Origin: Sphingobacteriales bacterium
Lineage (GTDB): Bacteria; Bacteroidota; Bacteroidia; Chitinophagales; UBA2359
NCBI GenBank assembly: GCA_016700115.1
Contig: CP064999.1
Span: 3,658,001 to 3,722,000, forward strand
DNA length: 64,000 bases
Direction of reading: 5' to 3'
This document shows positions 16,084 to 28,000 of the stretch, in pieces. Under the pieces are notes generated by a model, which made no database searches, was not told the DNA's origin, and was given only the letters and a program-made list of their open reading frames with translations. Every line of letters begins with the position of its first letter. Within the stretch, counting starts at the first letter, position 1. A program made the position numbers and the translations under genes.

Positions 16084-19000
16084 TTAGTCTTTCACCACTT
16101 TGCCGGTAACTATTTGATTGCCATTGTTTAAAATCAACATATACAAACCGACTGGATATTTTGATATATCTAATAAGGTAGAGTTAGACCCTGTTACACT
16201 TAGAAAAGAATGTGTAAGTACTAATCTGCCGGTTACATCGTATAATTCTAAACCTATTATTCCGCCAATAGAAGTACTGAATTCAATTTTTACCCAATCA
16301 TTGGCAGGAACCGGTGAAATTCCTGTTAACGCAAAATTAGGAATTTCAAATGTGCCGGGACTACTGGTAAGGATATCAATAATCAAAGTACCGGTAACAG
16401 TAAAGTTGCCGTCAGAAACTGTAAACTCAATTTCAATTTGTCCGGTAAATCCGGGGGTTGGTGTAAATGTAACAGTTCCATCAGCATTGAAAGTTAAAGT
16501 TCCACCGGTAACAGGGATTTCCATATCCACTAAAGTCATAGGATCTCCATTAGGGTCAGTAACATAATCGAAAACATTAAATGTTACAGCCTGACCTCCG
16601 GCTTGTACGGATATTATAATATCATCAGGAATAACCGGAGGTAATTGTTCGTTAGTACAATCAATACTCAGTTCAGTTGAAGAGACATTACATGCAGTAT
16701 TATTGTTACTTTCCACAGTAACTATAACGGCTGTATTGTTGCTGTAGGGGCCAAATCCAAAGACACCTGTTGAGTTGATGGTTATACTGCCTACTGCACC
16801 AAGATTATCCGAAATTGTATATGTTTCTGAAGTGCCAAGCTCATTGATTTGAATTTCAACTTCAAAGGAATTGGCATCTAAACATACAACAGAAAACAGA
16901 ACATCAGGAGGAGTACATCCCTGTGAACAATCGCCGGTTATACTACCTGTTGAAGTGAAACAAGCATCATTAATTTGTTCCGTGACGGTAATAACTACCG
17001 ATGATCCGGAGGGATAATTGCCATAAGTATAAATTCCTGCAGTTGGTGCTGAAAGTATGGCGGTGCCCAAATCATCAGAAATTAAATATCCGCCTGCCGC
17101 ATCGCCTGAAATGGTCACAGTAACGGCGAACAGATTTGTATTGATGCAGTCTATTTCATAGGCAATAATTGGTGCAATACAAGTTTCGGAACAATCTTCT
17201 GTCATTAGTCCAGAATTGACCATGCAATCAGGATCATCTACACCGGTCAGGATAAGTTCAACAGTTGTATTATTGGGATAGATTCCATAAATAAATGATC
17301 CAATATTTGTAAGAGTTGACGGAGTACTGCCAAAATCATCGGTTAAAGTATAACTACTTGAAGTTCCTAAATCAATTAAGTTTACAGAGATTTGAAAGTT
17401 TTCTTCATCTATACAAACAGGCACAAAATCTACCTCAGGGATGCAAATCGTTGTTTCACAGTTAAGCGACAAATTACCTGATTGTACGAAACAAGCAGGA
17501 GTATCTGCATCTGTAACTGAAACCTGAACTATCGTATTATTGGCATGTAAACCAATTGTATAAGTACCAATCGTTGTAACTGTTTGAGTAGCACTGCCCT
17601 GATTATCTGAAATAGTATAAGTAATTCCTGAGCCTAAACTAATTATGTTAACCTCTATTTGGAATCCAATTTCATCAAAACAAACAGCTGAATAAGTTAC
17701 TTCAGGCAGATTACAAACAGGAGCACAATTACTTGTCATAGGTCCTGATAAAACAGAACAAGTGCTGTTGTTGTTATCAGTCAATGTTAATATAACATTG
17801 GTATTGTTTAAATACACTCCATAATTATAAGTGCCGACTGTTGACACAACTAAAGCTGAAGTACCTGTGTTATCGGTTATCGAATAGCTTAGACCTGTTC
17901 CCAGGTTGCTGATAGTAACAATGACTTCAAAGCTATTATCATCCAGACAATTAACTTCAAAACTCACTTCAGCCGGAGTACAGGTAAAATTACAATTATC
18001 CGGCAGATCTTGAGACTCCTCAATACTACAACTGCTTGTTTGACCCGAAACAGTACTGCTTACCGAAACAGTCTGAACTCCAATTGAAGATTCGGGCAGA
18101 ATTTGTGTGTAAACTCCCAAACCGGTTTCTGTAAATCCAGGAGGAAGCAAATAATTGGCTGTTGGAATAACAGCAGGTGCTCCACCGCTTAAGTTGCTGA
18201 TGGAGGCCAAATAACCTTCAGCTACTCCATTTCCATCTGGATCATAGCAGGTAATATTAAAGTCATAACTGATTTCGTCCAAAATTACCACCTGAACCGG
18301 ATTTCCAAAATATACACAATCAGAACTGACTGATGGGAAATTAACAAAGTCAGCAGTATATGGGGTTAAATAATAAGTTCCTGCTGAAATATCCCCACAA
18401 TCGTTGTTAAAGTCAATACCATTTGTTGCATTAGCTGTATTAACAAACAATGCATTAGATAAATCTGATGCGTTCAGTACAGGAGTTAGGCTGACTGCCC
18501 ATCCTATAATGGTGTTTTCATTTAAAATAACTGTGCTCAATGTTACGGGCAATGTTTCACCGCAACATAAAACATAAGTTCCTCCGGAATTTCCACCTAC
18601 CAACGCACTTCCAACGAAACAACCTTCACAACTTGCTGAAAGGGAACTACTGTTCAAACTACATGTAGGCTCATTATTTCCGGTTAAAGTTATAATTACT
18701 GAAGTTGAATTGGCGAATGGCCCAATCTGTGTAACTCCGACAGAACTTACAATTTGAGTGTTAGAGTTTTGATTATTTGAGATGGTAAAAGAGTTATTGC
18801 CTATACCCAAAGAAGTCAGGTTGACGAAAACATAGAAATTGTCAGAATCTCCACTGACACAATCGGCAGTAAAAGAAGCAACCGGCGATGAACAAGCAGT
18901 AACACAGGCAGGAAATGCTTTAGTTAGTGTTTGCTCGCAATTTCCGGAAGTGCTGCCAACTGTAGCTGAATGGATACCCGAAGAACTTAATGGAAGCGTC

Positions 19001-22000
19001 AGTGTAAATACTCCGGGAGTTGTTTCGGCAAAACCTGTAGGCAGAATATACTCATCTGATAATAATACTTCAGGAGTTCCGCCACTTAAGTTACTGATTG
19101 ACACTAAATAATTTTCAGCGACACCGTTTCCATCTGTATCATTACATACAATATCAAGGTTGAAATTAATTTCATTGACAACCACAATTTCGACTGCTTC
19201 ACCAAAATCACTACAATCCGGATTAACAGTTGGGAAGTTTGTTTCAACAGGAGGTAAAGGATTTGGAATGACAATATCAATCAAACCTGTACTGCCGCCA
19301 TTTACTGTTCCGGAAACAGCACCTATTACAGTTACCTGATCTTCCGTTATTAAAGGGCAGGCATCTGCACTAACTGTAACATTGAATTCCGGTATTTCAA
19401 AACTTACTGATCCGGTACCTGTGTTATTAACAGATATAGTCCATGTTCCGTTAGGATCTCCATCATACAATACGTCTAATGGAATACAAGGCAAACCTCC
19501 CAATGCTGCTAATAATGCCGGAGTAATCGGTACACTCAAACCGGCAAGTTCCTGTAATACATTGATTGTGCTTCCATCCGGGAAACTTATTAACAAAGGA
19601 TCAATCACCCAACCTGTACCGGTAATAACCGGACAAATTTCACCAACAGGAAGACATCCCAATGCCGGATCATAAATGATAGGGTCAGGTTCCGGAGTAA
19701 TAATAATGATTTCATTTGGATTGGGAATAACGATATCAATTTCACCCAATTGTCCTCCTTCAACTGTTCCAGATACAGCGCCAATTGTAGTAACCTGATC
19801 TTCTGTAATCAACGGACAGCCATCGGCACTAACGGTTACGTTAAACTCAGGTATTTCAAAACTGACAGCACCTGTACCAATATTATTGACTGATATAGTC
19901 CACGTACCGTTAGGATCACCATCATAAAGTACATCTAAGGGAAGGCAAGGCAATCCTCCTAATGCTGCCAATAAAGCAGGTGTTATTGGAATACTCAAAC
20001 CTGCCAGTTCTTGTAAAACATTGATTGTACTTCCGTCCGGGAAAGTAATTAATAGGGGGTCAATAATCCAGTTTGTGCCTGTAATGATCGGACAGATTTC
20101 ACCATAAGGAAGACAACCAAGGGCCGGGTCATAAATAATTGGATCAGGAGGAGGTGCAAATCCCGGGTCTTCGGCAATAAAAGGTGTTAAATTGTAAATA
20201 CCCGGTTCGAGATCGCAATCATTGGTGAAAGTATAACTTCCATTGGCATCTGCTGGCCAAACTCCGCTAACCCCTTCTAATTCTACAGCAGAAGTTATCG
20301 GGTTCTCATCTAAAGCCCAGGCAATGATATTTCCGTCAGAAACAGTAGGGTTAGTCAAAGAAACTGTAACGTTTTCTCCACAGCAAATAATTGGGTTGGT
20401 CAACGGGTTAGTTGTACCGACACTACAATTTGTACAATCCGGTACAGCAGGGCTTCCGGAAACAGAACATGCGGGATCAATTGTGCCTGTAACCTGAATA
20501 GTAACAGATACTCCTTCATTGAACGGCCCAAATTGGCTAATTCCTGTAGCGGTTACAGTTTCAGTTTGAGCTGTAATATTATTTGAAATCAAATAAGCGA
20601 TATTGCCTGCACCAAAGTTTACCAAATTGACATTAATAAAATAAGTGCCATCATCATTGCATTGCGTCAGGAAACCGGCAACCGGCGGTTGGCAAGTAAA
20701 GAAACATGCAGGTAAATTTTGTGTTTGTAATGCAGAACATCCATCATCGCTGCTGCCAACGGTAACAGTTACAGGTCCTGTTGTTGTTCCCGGTAATACA
20801 GAAGTGTATATTCCGGGTAAAGATTGAACAAATCCGGCAGGCAAAACATAATTTACACCTGCAACTACAGCAGGAGATCCGCCAGCAATGTTGGAAATTG
20901 TAGCAAGATATCCGGATGATACGCCATCACCGTCAGGGTCGTTGCAAGTTAGCGCAAAATCAAAACTGATTGGCTCTGCCACTATGATTTCAATTGCATC
21001 GCCAAAATCCTGACAAGAGGGATTAAATGTCGGGAAATCAGGTATTTCTGTATTTGGATTTGGTACCTGAAGGTTAAACACACCGGTTGTTCCACCTATT
21101 ATATTTCCTGAAACAGATTGCATGGTAGTAACCTGATTTTCTGTAATCAAAGGACAAGTAGAGGCATCAACCGTATAACTGAATGAAGGCAGGTTAAATT
21201 CAACGGTTCCTGTACCTATATTATTGACAGAAATTGACCAAATTCCGTTTGGGTTTCCACTATACAAGACATCGAGCGGGATACAGGGCAAACCGCCTAA
21301 CCCGGCTAAAAGTTCCGGTGTAATAGTCAGGGTTACTCCCAAAAACTGTTCAACAACATTTACCGTACTTCCGTCAGGGAAAGTAATTAAAATCGGATTG
21401 ATTGCCCATCCTGTTCCACCAATAACCGGACATATCTCCCCCAAAGGATTACAACCTAAAGCCGGGTCATAAATTACCGGTGGAGGTTGTGGGGCTTCAC
21501 CCGGAGTTTGTGCAATAAACGGGGTTAAATAATACGTACCAGGTTCAAGACTGCAATCATTGGTATAATCATATCCGTTAGTTTCATTTCCGGGAGTTAC
21601 GGATAAAGCACCATCTAATTGTGCCGGATTAGTGATTGGGCTGTTTCCAAGTGCCCATGCAATGATGGTTCCATCTTCTATGGAATAGCTCTCTGAAATC
21701 AGATTTAAAGTTTCACCACAACAAACAACATTTGTTGCATCCAAAGTAGCTGTTCCTGCTGTACAACTTAAACAAGTTTGATTTAATTCGTTGCTGATCA
21801 CAACACATTCCGGACGGTTAACTCCTGTTACTGTAACAATTACATTTGTTCCGCCTTCAAATGGACCAATTTGATAAATTCCTGTGGTTGTTACCGTACT
21901 GGTGTTGCCATTTTCCGAATTGGATATGGCATAAGAATTATTACCAAATCCAAAATCTGTAATATTGACACTAACTAAAAACTGTCCTTCGTTTTCACTA

Positions 22001-25000
22001 TCACAAAAAGAACCAAAAAGCACAGTAGGTGAAATACAACCAACAGGGCAGAAAGGCAAAGTAATGGTTTGTACGGTTTCACATGAATTGTTTTGCCCTC
22101 CCATACTGCTTCCAATAGCTACTGAATATTCGGTTTGACCTAATTCAAGTGGTAAGGCTATTTGATAATCATTTAAACCAATCTGATTGAAACCAGCCGG
22201 TAATACATAGGTTGAAGCCGGATAGATAGCAGGTGATCCCCCCATAATGCTGCTGACTGAAACCAAAATCTGGTCAAAATCATCATCATTATTAGAATCA
22301 AAACACTCAGCTACGAGGTTAAAACTGATTGGATCAACAACAGTAATAGGCAAAGAAACCCCAAAATCTGAACAATTGGGGTCAAATGTCGGGAAATCCG
22401 GAATTTCTGTATTCGGATTTGGAATAACTATTTCGATTTGACCAGAAGCACCTGCCGCTACAGAGCCGGAAACAGCACCAATAGTTGTTACTTGATCTGT
22501 AGAAATCAAAGCGCAGGTGGATGCATCAACAGTTACGTTAAAATCTGGCAGAGAGAAACTGACAGCACCTGTTCCTGTATTTGTAATTGAAATTGTCCAG
22601 GTTCCATTTGGGTCGCCATTATATAAAGTACTCAAGGGAATACAAGGCAAATTACCTCCTATAGTAGCTAATAAATCAGGAGTTATCGGAACACTGGCAC
22701 CGATGAGTTGCTCAGCAACATTAATGGAACTGCCATCCGGAAAAGAAATTATCAATGGATTGATTGCCCAACCTGTACCGGATATGATAGGACAAATCTC
22801 GCCTACCGGATTACAACCCAATGCAGGGTTGTAAACAATTGGGTCAGGCTGCGGAATTTCTCCCGGGGTTTGTGCAATAAAGGGAGTAGCATAATAAAAA
22901 CCGGCAGGCAACAGGCAATCGGTATTGTTGAAGTCTATGCTAAATTCATTTCCAACACCCGGTACTACCGAAGAAGCAAAAATCAGATCATCAGGGCCGG
23001 TCAATGGTGAGATTGATACTGCCCATGCAATAATATTTCCGGATTGAACATAGAAATCTTGCGGAACAATGGTCGCCACATCGTTACAACAAACTATTTC
23101 ATTGGCTAAAAAAGCGGTTCCTGCACTGCACGGTGTACAAACATCGGTTAAAATGCCGGATGATACATTACATAATGCATCAACCACAGAAACAAGAGTT
23201 ACATTAACTTCAGTTCCATTGGGATATGTTCCAAAAACATAGCTGCCGGTTGTTGTAATTCCGGTAATTGGGAATGAGCCCAAATTGTCGGTAATATTAT
23301 AAGTCCCTGAAGAGCCGGTCTGTGCAATATTAACTATGACCGAAAACTGGTTGTTATTGATACATTGTGTGGCAAATCCGACAACCGGCGGAATACAGAT
23401 ACACGGATCATTAACAAGGGTAATACTGGTGCCGCAATTACTTCCTCCTGCACTTGATACGCTGTTAGAAATCTGGAATGTATGGGGGAAACTGTTGATG
23501 GTTGTTTGGAAAGTGTAAGTATTTCCTGTTAATGTTGCCGTAGAGGGAAATACATAAGTAGAACCCGGTATCCATTGAGGTGCACCTCCTTCGACTCCGG
23601 TAACACTTACTAAATACAAGTTAGCGGCATTATTAACACATACAGCATTGACGCTTTGATAGGTAATATCTCCGAGTAGCACAATTTGAGTTGGATCGCC
23701 ATAGTCGTTGCAAGTTTCATTAATAGCCGGGAATAGCGATGGGATAGGCGGAACCTGTATTTCTAAAGTAAGCGAGCTGTTGGCAGGCACAGCTCCGGCC
23801 GTTCCGGGTATAGTAACTACTTCATCCTGAGAAATTAGTGTACAACTTGCAGCATCTGTAATCACATCAAAATCAGGAATATTGAAAAATACGGTACCCG
23901 GACCAATATTGTGAATATAAATTGTCCAAAGCCCGTTAGGGTCTCCTTGAAATAAACTGTCTAAAGCCAAACAAGGAAGATTACCACCTAAAGCACCTAA
24001 TAATGCTTCGGTTATAGTCAAACCTCCGGCCGCATCATTTATGTTTAAGAAAGAACCATCGGGGAAAGTGATTACCAATTCATCTATTGCCCAACCCGTG
24101 CCTGAAATTTCAGGGCAAAACTCACCTTCGGGAATACAGCCGTTTGCCGGATCATAGGTTAAAGTAGGAATGACTACTTGTGGTGAAGGCACATTGATTT
24201 CTATATTTGAGGTTTGCCCGGGTGCAATCAACCCACTGATTCCGGCCACAAAATTTACCTGATCCTGTGTTAACAAACTGCATCCACTGGCAGGTACAAT
24301 CACGTTAAAATCAGGAGCAGAAAAGCTAAGATTACCTGTACCTGTATTTGTGATTGAAATTGTCCAAACTCCATTGGGATCTCCCGGATACAGAGTAGCC
24401 AAAGACAAACAAGGAAGAGAACCGCCTACAATGGCCAATAAAGTTTCGTCAATAGGGGCACCAAATGCTAATTCATCGTTTACATTTAAAGAAGACCCGT
24501 CAGGAAATGTGATTATCATTGGGTTAATTACCCAACCGGTACCTGAAATAACCGGACAAATTTCCCCATCGGGTAAACATCCGTCTGCAGGACTGTAAAC
24601 AATTGGTGGAGGGGGTCCGATTTCTGGCGGGCGTTCTGAAATAAAGGGTGTGGCATAATATACACCTGAAGGAAGGTCATCAGGTAATCCTAAACAAGAA
24701 TAGTCAAAATCTAAACTATAATCTTCATTTCCCTGAAACACTAATCCTGCATCATTTGCTGCATAAACCCCATCGGCATCTGTAACCGGGCCGGTAGATT
24801 GAGGAGTTATAGCCCAGCCAATTACAAAGTCCTGAGGCAAATCAAACACAGCAGTTGTGTTTGTAATATGGATACTTTCTCCACAACATACCCGATTATT
24901 AGCTAACACATTTGCAGCACCGGCTTCACAAGTTGGACAGTTGGAGATACCGGTCAGGGTTTGTGTACATCCTGCATTGTCGCTAACAATAATAGTCCAG

Positions 25001-28000
25001 CTGCTTTGATAAGGAACAAAACTTCCTGCCTGATTTGGTGAACCTGCAGAAACTGCATAACCGGAACCTGAACCGCCTGAAGCTCCTGATAAATTAACAA
25101 CTATACCCAAATTGCAATCATAAATTGCAGTTGCTCCGGTTAACGGCAGATAGGCGGTATAAGTGATATTGATTGTATCTACACATCCTGAAACTGTTGA
25201 AGTAAGTATGGCATAATAAACTACAGAAGTTCCGGCAGGGATAGGTTGAGACGCAGGATTGTCATTTGCAATAGGAATGCCATCACCATCCAGTAAAATT
25301 CCTCCAGCACCCGGATCTCCTTTATACCATTCAAATGTAGAATTTACTGAAATTAGCGGTTGCAACGCTATCAAGTCAACAGGCGCTGCATTGGCACAAA
25401 CAAAATTCAACGAAGGCAGGGGAGTAATTAAAGCCGGTGGAGCTGCAAACGGGTAAACAAAACTGATTGTGTTTTCACAACCTGTAGTTGAAGAAACAAA
25501 ATTTACATAATATACATCAGTTGAAGAGGGAGTTTGAGTTGCCGGATTAGTTTCGGCAGTACCTCCATCCAATATTATTCCTCCGGATAAAGGGTTTCCT
25601 AAGTACCACGTTAAAACCCCCGCTTGTCCACCTGTGATTTGAGATTCAAGCTCTGTTAAGTCCACTTCTTCTCCCTCGCATACTGGGGATGCAGAAGGTT
25701 GTGACAAGACCGGCAATTGATCAACTCCATAAGTTACAGTAGTGGTTCCGCTGCAACCTGTAGAAAGACTGGTAAAATTGACTGAGTAGGTACTTCCGTC
25801 AACAGGATTTACTAAAATCTGACCCAAACCATTTGGAAACAAAGGAGTGCCTCCTGAAGTGAACCATTCAAATACGCCCAAATCTTCCGTCAATGCGGGT
25901 TGAAGTAATGCTAAATCAACTTGTTCGCCCGGACAAATTACCGGCAAAACACTAAGCAACAAGGGTAGAGGATGATAGGTTGCCTGTACAAATAACTTAT
26001 TAGTACAACCTGTAACAGCATCGGTAAATTCGGCATAATAACGTTCAGAGCCTATCGGAACAACGTTATTGGGTGTTTCTAATAAGGCTCCGTCATCGTC
26101 AGGATCATTGATATACCATAATAAGGTTCCCGGAGCCGTGGTTATTGATGAATTTAAAGATGTTAAATTGATACTTTCACCCGGACAAACCGGAGGCAAA
26201 GGAGGAGGGGTATTTAAGACCGGTTTTGGCACAACACTAAAGGTAACATTTGCGGTTGATGAACAACTTTCATCGTTAATTTCTCTAAATAATACATAAA
26301 ATGTTTGACCATTGAAGGGAACTACATTTCCGGGATTGCTCACCAAAATACCATTGGTAGCCGGGTTACCATCGTACCAATAAAATGTGCCCGGCAAATT
26401 ACTGGTTGGAGTCAATAAAGTCAGGTTGACACTTTCACCTTCACAAACTGGGGATGGTGTTGGAATTGAAGCTAATTGAACTTGTGGCAATAATTCGACA
26501 CAAGAAGGCTCCCCTACATCATGACAACTATTACACACCAAAGGATAAGCAGGGTTATTGAACGGAGTAATGGTTACCGTCCAACTCAATTGTGCAGGAT
26601 TGGCAACATCTGGAATTGGGTTAAGATAAATCGCAGTAATATTTACCGATTTGCCGTTCGGATTACCAGTATAATTAAATAAAGTCCAGGACCCGTCGTT
26701 ATGTTGCTCATTTATTGGTGCAGGAAAATCGGATGATATACTTCCCTGACTAAAGGGGTTAAACAAATCTCCTATGTTATCAGTAACAGTAATATTTATA
26801 TTAAAAGATGAAATACCTTCACAATAAGGAATACCCGAAAAGGTATGGGATGCCGAATAAATCCCCGGTGTTATTGTGTAACAATCAATATCAGTAAATA
26901 ATGGGATACCTAAAATACAAGTACAGTTTGGTGAAACGGAACAAGGTCCTAAAGTGGCACTTAATGTGCTTAGAAATACATTGCTCTCACCAACTGTAAT
27001 GTTATTTTGAATTCCTGGCAATGCCAGGTTTAGGTCTGAACCGTCAAAAACTAAGGAAGGGGTAAAACAATACATGCCACCGGCTGGCAGAAAACTTCCA
27101 TTATTTATAAAAGTATTCGGAGAAAAGTTTCCCGGATTACCATAAGGTCCAAAAGTATTAAGAACCACACCATTCGATGCATTAGAAACATTCCATCTTA
27201 TTTTATAACCGGGAGACGTTGCCAACGAACCTGTATTTTCGACTGTGAAACTCTCACCCCAACATACAGACTGATATAAAGGAGTGCCTTCGCCTGCAGT
27301 GTCACTGCAATCTGGGCAACTAACTGTGTAACGTCCGGTAGTTTGACAGGTGGTGGGTGCTCCAATTACTCTGGCAGTATAATTCACTAATACAGAAGGA
27401 CTACCCAGTGTCAGGTTTGTTGTAGGAGTTGTGGTAAATACAATATTCCCTTCACACTCAGCACTTGCAACCGGTTGAACAACACAAGAACTTGAAGACC
27501 GGAAAAAATCTACATTGAAAGTTAAAACAGGATAAACTTTGAATATAGCTGTGCTTACCTGACTTTGTAATGGGGGTTGACCATTGGTAAGGCATACCAA
27601 AACTGCAGTAAATTGCTCTTCATTCACTTCGCATCCCGGCGCAGTTAATACATAGGAATAATTATTCCCTACACCTCCCGGTATGTCTGTTCCATTTACT
27701 TGCCATTTGATATAATAATCAACACCTTGAATTCCACCTGTAACGTTTGCAGTCAAATTAATAATATCCCCTTCACAGGCTGCCGAATTAGATTGAAAAT
27801 TAGAAGTTACGTTATTGATGGTCGGACAAGGTTTGCAACCTTTAGAAAAATTCCCGACATTAATATTGCAACTCGGATTTAGGGGATTAAGCAATTTGAT
27901 ATTGACATATTCATTGTTTAGATAAGGTCCCAAAATATATGAACCTGTATTATTAATGGCGACCTGTACTCCTTGTGAAGGCACGGCTATCAATTGTTCC